Source: Sorex araneus
Lineage: Eukaryota; Chordata; Mammalia; Eulipotyphla; Soricidae
DNA: 64,000 nt
NCBI RefSeq assembly: GCF_027595985.1
Contig: NC_073302.1
Coordinates: 279,651,116 to 279,715,115 of the forward strand
Reading direction: 5' to 3'
In this document: one piece after another, positions 45,691-58,375 of the stretch
Position numbering within the stretch: the first letter of the stretch is position 1
Layout of the letters: each line of letters starts with the position of its first letter
Program-made: the position numbers and the translations under genes
Notes under the pieces: generated by a model
Told to the model about the DNA's origin: nothing
Database searches by the model: none
Seen by the model: the letters and a program-made list of their open reading frames with translations, nothing else

Positions 45691-47274
45691 TTGCTAAGGA
45701 TATAGATGCAATCTAATATGGCAACCTTCACAGTCTTGAAAACTCTAAAACATTTGTTATTAAAAATCAGAACTGCAGTCATAAACAAAATCTATAAATA
45801 TTTTATAATATTACTCTTATACTAATATATATTAGAAGCTTATAGATGGTATAAACTTGGAAGAAAATTATATCTTTATGCCTATCTAATTTTATGGGAT
45901 CTTAAACATAATTAAAACTATTTGTTTATACCTGCTATTTATTAGTTTTAAATTTTGTCAAATCTATCTTAATGAGTATTCATGTATGTGCACAAGATGC
46001 AATATTAAGAAAAAAAGTAATTGTGTCTGTTTATAACATTTTATATACCTCACATTTATTTCTCTTCCATTAACAGTAACTTAATATCTGGAGGTATAAA
46101 TTAGCAAATACAGAAAATTAATTAAACAGAAAAAAAATCTTTCAACTACACAGCAATGGTAACTTCTGGGATTTCAATTTAAGCTTTTCCAGATATACAT
46201 TTGAGTCAGTGTCTTCTAAAAACATACTCATGATGAGTATTTTGGCAATAAAATGTTTGGTTCATTTAATAGTATAGCGTCTCTTTTATAATATGCATAT
46301 CACTATACCACCAATTTTGATGAAAACATACATGAGATTGTCTTAAAGTAACATTTTGGATGAGTAGTGAGCAATTCCTACTTCCTTTTTCTATCAAAAT
46401 ATTACTGATGAACTACTGATTTAATGACATGTCTGCAGAGACCTAGGGTTATTTGTCTTCCTGACAAGTATTTTGAAGTAGTTCGAATAATACACACTCA
46501 CATCATCTTCATGTCAGGTAGGACATATTCAAAATACAAACGTGCATTTTTAGATTTTAAAAATATTCACTGTACTATACTTTCAAAATAAAATTTAGCT
46601 TTGTTAGAAAATTATCATTTTCATGGAAGGTTCAGGATGGGCCTGTACAATATTATCAGGTGATTTTAATTCATTAGGAAAAATATGGATATTTGCTCTG
46701 CCTCACTATTTATAAAGATAATTTAATGAAGCCAAATATGTGTTCCACATAAAAGAGTTAATGTTTTGGGTATTTTGGGGGTGCTTTTATTAAAGTCTAT
46801 TTCTATTTTAAATAACAAAATTCCAATTTTTTCAGGAGACAGAAATCTGTCTTTATATATTATTGCTGATAACCAAATTAAAAATAAAGTGTATTTTTTT
46901 CCTTTGCATAAAAACCATTTCTAATGGTTTTTAGTAGAAAGCAGTTCCTTATTTGATTACTTACATCACAGTAAACTGTATCTAATTACTAAAATGACAT
47001 CTATTAAATACTTATCATAGTTACAATGTTAAAAAGCAATCTCTATTTCTCCACAAAAGTTCAATTTCTGGTTTCTGCATAAATACTACCGATTAATCAA
47101 TTTTAATTAGCATTCCTAGATTATTAATATTTACTCTATAGAGATAAAATATCTAAGTTTTCTGTTAACATTTACACATTAATCTTTTTATAGCACCTTG
47201 AATTCATGTTGCATGTCTTGCAGCAAATTACTGTTAAGGAAATATTTTCAGAGTTGTTATTTTGGGGCCAGACA
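45691..47274. other. 1.6-kb AT-rich stretch, nothing recognised
   Basis: No exon, repeat or structured RNA identified. Confidence 0.55.
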
Positions 47275-47430
47275 CGTAGTACAGGTGTGAAGACATGTGC
47301 CATGTGTAAGACTGAGGGCATTATCCTTCAAGCGCTGCTGGACCCAGTCATGGGGGCACAAAGTTGCCATAGGTGTGGCCGTTGATGTACTTACTCCCCT
47401 GGAACTCCTGAATGTTTGGGAAACTCACAT
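47275..47430 (+). mobile_element. Possible old type A SINE
   Basis: GGGGCCAGACACGTAGTACA resembles the head start and TGTGCCATGTGTAAGACTGA the anticodon region. The rest has drifted. Confidence 0.4.
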
Positions 47431-48346
47431 CCCCTCACTTGTTCTCGAACACGTATAATTAACATATTGATCAAGTATTTTCAGAAAAAGATTTCATAGC
47501 TAATTTTTCTAAAAAATGTTGGGTTTTAGTTATATATTTGCCAATTAATATGCTGAATAAGTCAGGAGACAGTCAACTTATTTTAAATGTACATGATTAT
47601 AGCTTTAATGAAAGTGGCTACTGCAATGGTAATAATGAGTCATATTTTCCTTGCAATATTTGAAACCTGGCTAATCTAAGCTTCATTTGTTGTCTTGCTT
47701 GATGGCAGAGGTTTACTGATTCTATTCTGCAAAAATGTCTTATTCCCATCTATAAATTTTTGCTTGGGTTTTCATTCACTATTATGCACCAAATTTTCTC
47801 TCTACTCAGATCATTGGAAAAGTGCATGAATCTGGCTCTTGTCTACTTTATATTTTCACTGCAGGATTTCATCAGGTAATACAGCTCTAAGCGTTGTGGT
47901 AATTAATTCTTATCTAAAGTTTTACTGCAATCAGCAGGCATTGTGAAGGAACCACACAATGGAAAAGACTTCAAAATTGATGTTTCTTGAAGAATGGAAA
48001 CATTCTATTCAAAATTTATAAAGATGTAATTGATGTTATTTCCTTAGTTGCTATATTTACACATTTACCACAACATAAATTAGACATACTGATTATGAAT
48101 CATGTAAGAAATTTAAATGCTGTTTTACTAGTGTACATATACAGAGATAATTTTTACAAGAAATCTAATGTCTTATGAACAAAAAATTAATTAATTGGGT
48201 AAACTATTGACTCCAGTTTCCACTGGTCCAAGTAGTGTGATAATAGTTATATTAAATTTATACTAAGATCCATTTTATAATATGAATTTTCTTTACATCA
48301 AATGGACTGGCTAGTATATAAAATGTGCAATATCAGAAACATCATA
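47431..48346. other. No feature recognised
   Basis: AT-rich. Confidence 0.55.
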
Positions 48347-48361
48347 AAATGAGCATATTTT

Positions 48362-48984
48362 GCTCTGCTGATATGGGATCCCGGGGGCTGCACATGTGCG
48401 GCCTCTCTGCAGCTGCTCAAGCATGATTCCAGAGGCCAGCTAAACTACTTTTGGTACCTGCAGCTCCTTGCAGAATGTCTCCAGACTGAGAACTAAGCCG
48501 CAGCCCCATGCCTGCCCAGGAGGGGAAAGGTTTTTCTCTCTCTAGCCTTTTCCTTGCCGGGGGCGCGGGGGAGGGGGGCAGGGCGTGGCAACCGTCATAT
48601 TATGAGGACCACAGATGAGAGTTACAAACTTGCAATGATCCAATATCTGGAACAAATTTCCCAGGACTTAGTTGCTAAAATACAGAAATCCAAAACCTTA
48701 TCTCTCTTCAAAGCAGGTCTGACTCTAGTGGGGAACTCCTAACAATAATAGTGGGTTTTTTGTTGAAATATTGAATGTCACCAAAGTAAAGAGAAAGTAA
48801 AGTGAAATTTATCAGTTTGGGGGGGGAGTGGGGGCGGGATGGAAGGTATACTGGATTTTGTGTGTGTGTGTGGTGGAATATGGGCACTGGTGAAGGGATG
48901 GTTGTTTCAGCACTGCATAACTGAGACGTAAGCCTGAAAGCATTGTAATTTTCCACTTGGTGATTCAGTAAAATAATTTTTTTT
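48362..48984 (+). mobile_element. Composite retroposon: GC-rich 5' part plus L1-type 3' tail
   Basis: AAATGAGCATATTTT (48347-48361) and AAATGAGCATCTTTT (48985-48999) flank the unit, 14 of 15 identical, so it inserted as one piece. The 3' ~150 bp match the L1 tail at 44740-44860 (GGGCACTGGTGAAGGGATGG). The 5' ~200 bp are GC-rich (GGGATCCCGGGGGCTGCACA) and unlike ORF2. The end is AATAATTTTTTTT, not a plain A-run. It may be a non-autonomous L1 partner or an internally deleted L1. A 62-codon frame starts at 48554 but has no recognised product. Confidence 0.75.
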
Positions 48985-48999
48985 AAATGAGCATCTTTT

Positions 49000-49860
49000 A
49001 TGGTGAAAATATCTTAAACTATGAATATCAAACACCATTGGCAGAGAATTATACAAAGATCATGAAATTTATAAATTCTTCAAATGAATGTAAAGTTTTT
49101 AAAAATCTAATCAAGTTTTTAAAGGAGTAATAAACTCATTTTATCATGGAACTAGCATAATAAAATTTGTTTCATTTGACTTATAGGGCAATGTGTTGTT
49201 TTGAAATAACAAATTTTTATCTCATAAAATTTTAAATCTTTTAGGAAGAAACAGTATAGAAACTCAATACTTCTGATTATTTTAAAAACAATTTTTATAA
49301 AGATTTTCCATTTTCAGTTGAAAACAATGAATATTATTTAAACTTATTTAATGACCTTAAGTCATCATTTGAATATCCAAATAGAGTGCAATCAAGTAAT
49401 ACCTTTAAAGATTTACAGTGGTTAATATTTTGATATTAGTATCATGTTTCTGTTGATGATTTTTTAAATCGTCTAAAACTTAAATCCATTTTATTCCAAA
49501 TGGTTACTCAAAACATTTTTTTTTTCATATTGAACAATAACCCCCCTCAAGGGTGTGAGGGTGGGGAAATAATTTTTTTTTGTCTATCAATTAGCTTCCC
49601 TAATCTTTTTTTTTTCTAAAATACTCAGATGTTGGTTAGTCATTTTTATTTTAGTGTTCTTTAAGTTAAAGCATAAATCTCTTGTTTGTTTTATATTTTT
49701 CTCATTTTGAAAGTATTTTAAAATATGCATAAAATTATTTTGTCTATAATGCCTTCGAGTTTCTCTTATCTAAGCTTGATGGATTTATTTATCAAAGATA
49801 CTTTTAACCTCCCAGGTTATTCTCCCCCTATCATAACCAGGTATGTAAAATACAGTTTCA
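49000..49860. other. AT-rich, nothing recognised
   Basis: Several T-runs between 49517 and 49615. Confidence 0.55.
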
Positions 49861-50054
49861 GGGACTAGAGTGACAGTACAGAAAGTAGGGCTCATACCTT
49901 GCCTGCTGTCCACCCAAGTTCAACTACAGCACCCCTTATGGTCCTCTAAACCCCACCTGAGTGATCCCTGAGTACAGAGCTAGATACAAATCCTGAGAAC
50001 TTCTAGGTGCAATCCCAAACAAACAAGCAAGTAAATAAATAAATAAGTAAATTT
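49861..50054 (+). mobile_element. Type A SINE, diverged
   Basis: GGGACTAGAGTGACAGTACA, TTGCCTGCTGTCCACCCAAG and ACCCCTTATGGTCCTCTAAA trace head and body. The end CAATCCCAAACAAACAAGC has an A-rich tail. Confidence 0.82.
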
Positions 50055-50579
50055 CCCATTTCTAAATCCAAACATATGAATTCAATACCTAATTCATCTA
50101 AAACATCATTGTGATCCTTACATCACATTTGGGATGCTGGAAAGCAGTATTGCATCCCTACTTTCTCTCCACCGATAAATTCCTAAACTATCTCTACCTG
50201 ATTCCGAATATGCTAGAGACAAGCCACTGCTTCTATTACCATTTTGACTTCCCCAGTTGAATCATTTTTTCCTTACTTTGGACTGCTACAGAAGAGTGTT
50301 ATCTGACCTTTCTGTTTCAACTTTCAGTTCCTTCAGTTTATCTCCAATTTCTTTGCCACCAAAAATTTTTAAGACAGAATTTAGAAAGTTGTACTCTCCA
50401 GCTTAATGACTCTTCCTTAGACTTCAAACAAAATGCCCAAAGCTTTCTATAATTATTCACACTCTACATGTTATAGTCCTTATCTACTTTATCTCTAACC
50501 TCACGCTAAGTACATAATAGCTGAGGGATGTTTATCATTCCTCTTTCGTTTAAGTATACCAATATCATTCTATTTGGAG
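50055..50579. other. No clear feature
   Basis: Possibly the decayed upstream part of the following L2-like segment. Confidence 0.45.
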
Positions 50580-51010
50580 TAATTGTTCTTACATTTCTTA
50601 CTGCTAAATTTTTATTCACTTTTTTGATTCATTCTCATTTAAGTCTTTAATAACATCTCAGAAATTTATCTATCCTTACCAGTTACATAGTTCTTTATTG
50701 TTCTGTCTTATTTGCTTATTTGCTATTCATAGTTCTGTCATATTTGCTAACCCCCACTAACATTGCCTTACTCATTTTCTCTAGAGACTAGAAAATGATA
50801 TTCATATACTTTCATTATATATCTAAAATAACTTTATCAAGTTATTATTGACACGCATGAGTAGATTCATTTATTTTCTTACTCTGCATACATAGAATTT
50901 TAGACAGTTGCTATCTCATCCATCTTGCTCACCATATTTCCCCAGTATCTGAGTAGTATATTACGAATGATAAATGTTCAGTGAATGTACATTGAAAAAT
51001 AAATTAATAA
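50580..51010 (+). mobile_element. L2-like ancient LINE 3' end
   Basis: TTTATTGTTCTGTCTTATTT, TCTCTAGAGACTAGAAAATG, CATATTTCCCCAGTATCTGA and ATGATAAATGTTCAGTGAAT follow the order of the L2 3' end. Heavily diverged. Confidence 0.55.
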
Positions 51011-51774
51011 ATTCATGTATCATCTGGACTCTGCCTCTTGCTCCAAGGTCATCATCACACACTGCTTTTCCTTTTCCTTAACACTTGAATGTTAGAGACT
51101 TTTCTGAACTTCAAGTTCCTTCTAGTTTCATTCAATATTCAAGTCTCAGGAATCCCTTAGTGAATTATAATGCTAGGTCCTTCATCAAGCTTGAATGTAA
51201 GAAAGTTGTTGGTGATAGAAATGAAGAGGCATGAAACATGAATCTAAAAGACAGGGCAATTGAATAAATGACGGACTTATAACCCCTTTACCAGGCTTGC
51301 TGTTCTCCTTCCTGTGTTTGATACACCCTTTATTTTCTCTTTATAGAATGATCACAGCTGCAATGCATTATCTTAATAAGTTGTTTTCTTCTTGACAGTA
51401 AAAATCTGTTTCACTTACAACTGTACATTTAACTTAGCCTTCGTTTGTTTATGGTAGATACTGAATTATCGTTTGCTAAGTGAATGAAGACAATCCAGTC
51501 ATTTCAGGCACAATTGTTTTTACTTCTTTTCTCATTACTGTTTTCTACACAGATTCTCTTCTCACTTCTTAAAAACTCCCTCTCTGGTTGATTCTGTTTT
51601 TCTTTTTTATCCCCCATTCACAGTGCCCCTTCTTTTTATTACCCCAGTTGATGTCCTTTGTCCTTTAATTTTATTACAGTGATACTTGCTCTTATAGTCT
51701 AATTTTATTGCTCTTTTAGTCTAAAATTTTCCATAGTTATAACTAATTATCTGTTTTATTTTCTTCTTTCCTTG
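51011..51774. other. No feature recognised
   Basis: It becomes T- and C-rich towards the following tract. Confidence 0.5.
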
Positions 51775-52093
51775 CTCCCTCTCTCCTTCCCTCCCCCTCT
51801 CCTTCTCTCCCTTCTCTCCCTTCCTTCCTTCCTTTCTTCCTCCCTCCCTCCCTCCCTCCCTCCCTTCCTCCCTCCCTCCCTCCCTTCCTCCCTCCCTCCC
51901 TCCCTCCCTCCCTTCCTTCCTTCCTTCCTTCCTCCCTCCCTCCCTCCCTCCCTCCCTCCCTCCCTCCCTCCCTTCCTTCCTTCCTTCCTTCCTTCCTTCC
52001 TTCCTTCCTTCCTTCCTTCCTTCCTTCCTTCCTTCCTTCCTTCCTTCCTTCCTTCCTTCCTCTTTCTCCTTTCCTTCACGCCCTCCCTCCATC
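51775..52093. repeat. Polypyrimidine (TTCC/TCCC)n tract, ~320 bp
   Basis: Imperfect tandem CTTC and CCCT tetranucleotides on the plus strand. The purest part, (TTCC)n, is at about 51972-52060. The long frames across it (lysine/glutamate/glycine-rich on minus, proline/serine-rich on plus) are products of the repeat. Confidence 0.97.
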
Positions 52094-54062
52094 CCACTGT
52101 GACAGTGACAGTTATCTATTTAAAAGAATTTTTAATCAGCCAGCATCAATCTGAAAGTTGTAATGATAATTGCACTACAAGGAACTTCAGTGGAAAATTC
52201 TATGGAGAAAAAAGAAAATGAAGGAATTCTTTGATTGCTTATAGTGGAAGCTAACGTGACTATTTATGATTATATCTTAAGTTTTGAGTTAGCAACCTCG
52301 AGATACTTACAGACTTAGTATCTATATACTTATATAAACTGTCAGAACCTTAAAGTAACCTCATTACAATGACTCTGTCTTCTCCCCCAATTTTCTATCT
52401 CTGGAAGAAATATTCTCATAAGACATTGAATTCACAAGAGAAAAGATGCTGAGCATTATTAAGCATTTTACACTTTAAAAACTAATTTAAAGTTTGAAGT
52501 ATATTTGACAGTTTGAAGAATTCACAATTATAATAAGGAGTAGAACTCTTAAGTTAGATTTTTGTAGTGAGTATTCAATCTCCATCATTAATATATCAAT
52601 TTTTAGGATAATTATGAGTCAACCTGAGTTCCTGGAGTCATACCTTCAGTAAATTGTAATCATTTTGTATAACTTTTTTTGTTAGACATTAGTAGGCTCA
52701 GAGAGATGATCGTTTAATATTCTTAATAAGTATGGGCATGGTATGATTTTTAAAACTCAAATGTCTAGTCCTATTTCTCCATGACATTTAATTTATGGTA
52801 ATTTGAATTAGTGACATTTCATTTATTTTAATTTATGAACCACACATTATAGATATCAATCAAAATATATTTCTACCTACCTCTTAATTATATATCCTAC
52901 TGCTAGGGATTATTATCTTCAATGATTCATGATTAAAAAGACAAATTGTATGCCTCTTCATAGTTACCTAGACTTTTTTAGAATTGTTTGTAGTGTTTTT
53001 AACAAGTGGAATTATGAAACAAAATTAGCTGTACATGTGAATGACAATTTAGCATGCTAAAATTTTAACATTTGCTTTTGGGAGCATAATCAGATAATAA
53101 TACAAATCTGGTACTATAATATATTTGCTTTTCTTAATAAGGAAATAGTTGTAATGAGAGTTTTGAAAAAGTCTACTGCAAAAGATTTTCTTTTCAAATC
53201 CAAAACTGAAAGCTGGATTATAAGAAAGAAATGTTTTGAGAGTACTTTGCCAATAAAGCCTACAATTAAAACAAGGTGAGGCTTATTTGACTTTTATTTT
53301 ATGAATGCTTTATTTTTCCTTACTCATCTATTGTATTAATAAGGTATTCTCTACCATGTCCATTTGATAATAAGAACTGGTAATAATGGAATGTTCCAGA
53401 AAAGTACACTAGGTAAATCTTTAGTAATCTGAGACATTATACAGATTCCGTCCAGCCTGCTGTTTTCAGTGAGAGCTTATTCTGTTGACATAACAAAAGG
53501 TACATTATTTTCAAATTCAGTGAGTTAATGGTGGAAAAATATAATTTCTTAAGTGAATTTTACACCATTCATTTCTCAAACTAAGAAGTGTGCTATTGAG
53601 GAACTATTCTAGGATAGTTTTAGACTTTGAATTAAGCTGTTCTAAGTTAAACGTAAACGTAGTATTTTAGAAGACATTTTGTGCACACAGTGATAATACA
53701 ATTCTAACATATGTTTAATCCTTGGATAAAGATTTTAAGAGTTTAATACAGGAATGTCCTTGACATTGTAGAAGGAAATATGTGTAATAAATAAAAACAT
53801 CCATGCTATAAATTTACTAAATAAGTGCTATTTACCTGAGCATAGGGGACAAACTCTTTTTGATATTTGCATTTAGAATTCCAAAGGGCATGATTCAGTT
53901 CTGTGCTCAGGCATATGAGTTAATTTGTTTACTCCAATTTGAAAATTGAGAATTGCCCTTGATTTCTTAAGAGAGCTTTAACATGTATAGGTAATTTCTC
54001 AGATTAGGAATTCATGTTTTCAAATAATTGGCCTTATGACTGTAAGGGGAACAAAGTGTTCA
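52094..54062. other. 2-kb AT-rich stretch, nothing recognised
   Basis: No exon or repeat family recognised. Confidence 0.55.
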
Positions 54063-54135
54063 GACCCAGTGATTTAGCTGGGTGGTAGAGATTTTGTCTT
54101 GTAGTCGTGAGGCTCAGCACATGCCTGAGTACTTA
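54063..54135 (+). mobile_element. Possible tRNA-derived SINE head
   Basis: GACCCAGTGATTTAGCTGGG, then GTGGTAGAGATTTTGTCTTG resembles a D-arm and anticodon arm of a tRNA-Ala-like sequence. The T-arm is not convincing and no body is recognised. Confidence 0.35.
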
Positions 54136-55659
54136 CTCGCTGCCAGAACAGACAAAAGGCTCAAGCAGACAGAATTCAGCAAACTATGAACTATTTCTTT
54201 ATATTTTATTCTTTTATTCATAACGGATTTATCCTTAATCCTTATTTAGTTTTTCTTTCTTCAAGTAGATGGAGAAATTATCATGCATTATAAAATACTA
54301 TATAAAAATAAGTTTAATGAATATGACATTTATCAGTGCTAGAGAAGAAAATTAAAGTGGTATGAGTATTGATAGCATAAGTGGGAGAAAATAGTCTAAT
54401 TAAACAGCAGACTGAGTGTGATCTTTGAGCCCAGGCAGACAGGAATTTGAATACTTGTTCTTTCATTTCTGTGCTAAGACACCCCATATTATTAATTAAA
54501 TTTTCTTACCCTGAAACTCATCCTTCTGCATGTGAAAGTAATTGCTTTTTTGTAATAAATTTTAACATTGATACTGAAGACTAGAAGACTGAAGATATTG
54601 GGTTCTTTTGTTGTTATTGTTTTGAGGAATTTTGCTTTTTTTGTTTTGTTTTGTTAGAATGTGTTATCACTCAATGTGATTGAAGGGATGAAGGCAACAT
54701 TGTTGCAAAAGAAGGAAAGAGATATTCGGTTAAGAAGGAAAGTTGAGAGAAGAAAAGGTATAAAAGGGCACTGTCTAAGAGATTTCACTTCTTTGGACAT
54801 ATATTCATAGAACAGAAAAAAAAACATTGTATTCATGATCCATCCAAATAATGCATTTATCATTTCTGTTGCTGCTGCTATAATCAGATTGGTAAAAGAA
54901 TTTGCCAGAATCAATAGGCCATTCATTTCGATCTCTTATTTTGCAGTTGTGTTTGAACTCCCAGACCCTCTTACTGGACTCTTGTAATCATATTTTCATA
55001 GCTAAACTATGATATCATGCCATCTGCATTTTCTTAGGTCTTCCTTACAGTTTCACTTATGTGATAAAAATACAAAAAGGAGACTAAGAATGAACCCTTT
55101 TCCATCCTATAGTGAAATACTTGTTATGTTAATCTTCCGGCTTTATGATTTAAGTCTTCCTCTGAATACGTCCACAGCTGTGACTTCTTAACCTGAGCAT
55201 TTTTGCAGAACATGGTGTTTTTGCTCATCATGTCCAAAGTACATTTTATTTCTGGGTAATGGTGAGCGGGATGCTTTTAATGTTCTGTCTGTTTAGATTT
55301 TAGAGTGACATTAAATACTGGTCCTTTATTTGCTTAATCCAATAGGTCCACAATAGAGCCTTTTGAAGCATTCATTTCCCCTGTTTTCCATTTTGTTCTG
55401 CCAACCTGACATTCTTTTCTTGATGTTACAATTGTACCTTTGGGTCCTATAAACAAAGAAGAAACCTTTCAGATCCTTCTTTTAGCTTTTAAGTATTGTT
55501 TATCTTTTTTATGGGATTTATACCTTTGTTATTTCTCAGGCGATACTTCAAAAATTGAATTGTGTTTACTACTTCAAGTTTTGTCTATTTAAACTAACAC
55601 AACATCTTGAAGTTTTGCTGTGCGGAACTGTTCTCACTCTGAATCTTCCTCTTAATACT
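54136..55659. other. Unique-looking AT-rich sequence
   Basis: No repeat or gene recognised. A 90-codon minus-strand frame at 54654-54926 has no recognisable product. Confidence 0.5.
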
Positions 55660-55673
55660 CATCTTCGCATTTA

Positions 55674-55840
55674 AAAAAATAAATTTTATTGAATCACCGT
55701 GAGATGGTTACAAGCTTTCATGTTTGGGTTACAATCACACAATGATCAAACACCCATCCCTCCACCAGTGCACATTCCCCACCATCAATATTCCCTGCTA
55801 TACCCCCCCCCCCTTTTCCACCCTCCTTCTGCCTCCATGC
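55674..55840 (-). mobile_element. L1 3' end, 167 bp, with target-site duplication
   Basis: Inverted copy of the L1 3' tail: an A-rich tail complement at the left, TTTATTGAATCACCGTGAGA, CCATCCCTCCACCAGTGCAC, and a C-run that complements the G-tract. CATCTTCGCATTTA (55660-55673) and CATCTTTGCATTTA (55841-55854) are the duplication with one mismatch. Severe 5' truncation. Confidence 0.95.
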
Positions 55841-55854
55841 CATCTTTGCATTTA

Positions 55855-56157
55855 CTTCATGGTTTCTAAGATAACTTTTACTTCAAATTAAGTAGAATTA
55901 AATACCTGGATCCAGTGGCTTTTGTGTGTTTGAATTAGAGCATGCATACTTTCAACACACTCTCGGTAGTAAATAGAACACACATACTTTCTTTCAACAC
56001 ACTCTTAGTAAGCATTAACCCACAGTTGAGTAAAAGTCAATTTGTATTCAGTTTTTTCTTTTTCCTGCTCTAATAAAAGTAGTAAATATCAAAAGAAAGC
56101 TAAAAGCTTTCTTTTTACAGTAAAAACTAGGTCTTAAAATAAATCTTCACATTATTT
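55855..56157. other. No feature recognised
   Basis: A near-repeat of ACACACTCTYGGTAGTAAATA/ACACACTCTTAGTAAGCAT words at 55957 and 55998 is the only oddity. Confidence 0.45.
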
Positions 56158-56281
56158 AGCCTCCTCCACCTCCTCCTCTTCCCAGACATTAACTCCTTCT
56201 CCTCCTCCTCCTCCTCTTCATCCTCCTTTTCTTCATCCTCCTCCTTCTACTCTTCCTCCTCCTCCTCCTTCGTCTTCTTGT
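56158..56281. repeat. (CTC)n-type triplet tract
   Basis: Imperfect CTC/CTT triplets on plus (GAG/GAA on minus), interrupted by about 20 bp near 56185-56205. The minus strand would read as Glu-rich but contains stops. Confidence 0.9.
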
Positions 56282-56620
56282 CATTGTGGTGGTCCTTTTT
56301 TGATTGTCGGCGAAATACAAAATAGAACCACAATGGAAAGTGGTACCTTATGACTTAGCCTTCTAGATTGGTAATGGTGAAGAGAATGCCCTGGCAGAAC
56401 AGGACTGCTATAATCACGTGACTTTCTGTATGAGTACCAAGGACCTGCAGACTTCCTGGGACTATTCTTAAGCACACTAAGCCCAAACATTCTGTGCAGT
56501 ACAGGAATATGTCTTCATTACAAGAGTTTTACCGTCCATTGGTTCTCAGGAGAGGCACAACTATGCTCTCTACTGAAAAAGTAAAAGCTGTTGCCAACCT
56601 CCACTTGAGTTCCAGGGTCT
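56282..56620. other. No feature recognised
   Basis: Moderate GC, chance frames only. Confidence 0.5.
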
Positions 56621-56632
56621 AAATTCATCATG

Positions 56633-56818
56633 TGGCGGGGGACCGAGCAATAGCACAGTGGGTAGGGCATTTGCCTTGCACATGACTGACCCGGGTTCGA
56701 TTCTCAGCATCTGATATGGTCCTTTGAGCACCGCCAGGGGTAGTTCCTGAGTGTAGAGCCAGGAGTAACCCTTGTGCATCGCCAGGTGTGACCCCAAAAA
56801 AGCAAAACAAAACAAAAC
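56633..56818 (+). mobile_element. Type A SINE, full length, young
   Basis: Head with ACCGAGCAATAGCACAGTGG and GGGTTCGATTCTCAGCATCT. The body is well conserved and the tail is AAACA-rich. AAATTCATCATG at 56621-56632 and 56819-56830 is a perfect 12-bp target duplication. Confidence 0.97.
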
Positions 56819-56830
56819 AAATTCATCATG

Positions 56831-57825
56831 CAGAAATAAATTTTGAGAGCATGGAGAGTGAAACAGAATTGTCTCATGAAGAAAAAATAAAAGAAGAGAA
56901 AGTCTCATAAGGGAAAATATTATTATCTGGCCAGAGAATAGCCTGTAGGTGATGCAGAATGGAGAATCTAAAAGCAGATAGGAGAAATGTAGTGGTGATG
57001 CCAGAATGGAGAAGTTTATTTCAGAAACTGTTTATGTAGAAACTGTTTCAAGCTGCTTTATCATGGAATTTTTTTACAAATTAATGTTCTTGCTTGGGTA
57101 GTCAGGGATAAACTTAGAACTCTGGTGGTCTTCTTCATTTAGGGTTGTATCTGGATCTTTGTCCTTCTAAATTATCTCCTGGAGGAGACCCTCTGGCTAC
57201 AGCTTAAATCTTAATTCTTGAACCTTGAACCTATGTTAAATCTTGAACCTTACCAAGAGAAGTGGAAATAATTCCTTTGATAACATACCTTGTTCCTCCA
57301 GACATCATTTTTCTATTGCTTTCACTCTACTGTGCGAAGGTCACCAGGTTTTGCTTGTTGCAATCATTCAAACTCTCATGGAAATAGTTCCCCCAAAACA
57401 GGGTCAGAATCTTAAGCCCACTACGAAGCACACTGAGGTACCCAGCACCAGCTCGATCAGCACCCTTGTACCTCAGCACTCTTGATGATCTGCTAGTTCA
57501 CTGACAGGACAGGCTGGCTGCCTTGTCCAGGAAAATGGTTAACATAGGTTGGGATAATGGGAGCCTTAACACAATAGGCAAAGTAATATTTTTCCAGACG
57601 ACTGTCCTTTCTCAGAATGTATTCGTAAGTGAACTCATACCTGTAGGGAGAATCAAACATGTCTTCTCAATAAGGCTTAACAAACCAAAAGCCTTAGCTG
57701 TTTTTGTGTTGTAATTATTGTTTTTTGTTGTTGTCATTTTATGAGTGAGATAATATGGTTAGGAGGTATAGAAACAGTCATGGTGTCAAGGAATATTAAT
57801 TATACCCCTAAATCTCAAAATTGTT
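56831..57825. other. No feature recognised
   Basis: Unique-looking sequence. The 80-codon frame at 57243 has no recognised product. Confidence 0.5.
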
Positions 57826-57836
57826 AATCAATCATC

Positions 57837-58375
57837 AAGATCACGAAATCCCGTTAATCGTCAATTTCTAGAGCGGGCTCAGTAACCTCTCAATTTGTCC
57901 TTTCCATGAGATCTTAGGAGTCTCTCTCAACTCAGCCCTCCCAACGATATCTCACTGGAGGCTCTTTCAGGGTCAGGGAAATGAGATTCAGCTTGTTACT
58001 GGATTTAGCATATGAATACACCATGGGAAGATTGCAAGGCTATCTTAAGTGGGCAGGAAACTCTCAGAAGCTTGCCAGTTTCTCCCAGAGTGAGAAGTAG
58101 GCTACAAGATATCACGTGGCCACTTCGCAGCTGCGCACTTTGGGAGCTTGCTTTTATGTCTCTGGATGTTGTCTGTTGATGAGATTACACACTCCTTGGT
58201 TCCTCTGCCGGTACCTTCATGCGTGAGGCCTGTCTAAATGTGTGGAGAGGGTCCTCGAGCATGGCTGTAGCTAGGTTCCGGTGGTCTTTGGCTGCTGGGA
58301 GCTCTGCTCAGGGTGGGGAGTGAAGCTGGAGTCCACCCCCTCCAAGGGGTCCCAGTGAAGACTTCATCAACAGTG
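57837..58375 (-). mobile_element. Composite type B retroposon with a non-tRNA 5' module
   Basis: In minus orientation the 3' part (57837-58104) is a diverged type B body with the extra internal module (GAGGCTCTTTCAGGGTCAGG) and the two AAGCTTGCCAG-like modules. The 5' part (58105-58375) is not a tRNA-like head but GC-richer sequence unrelated to the other copies. AATCAATCAT at 57826-57835 and 58376-58385 suggests a target duplication around the whole unit. Confidence 0.7.

Noticed and set aside
51721..52221. Long Lys/Glu/Gly-rich and Pro/Ser-rich frames
   Set aside because: They are translations of the polypyrimidine/polypurine simple repeat, open because the repeat lacks stop codons.
56158..56281. 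Acidic tail of an HMGB- or prothymosin-like processed pseudogene
   Set aside because: The GAG-rich minus strand has stops, and no homologous coding sequence is recognisable upstream of it.
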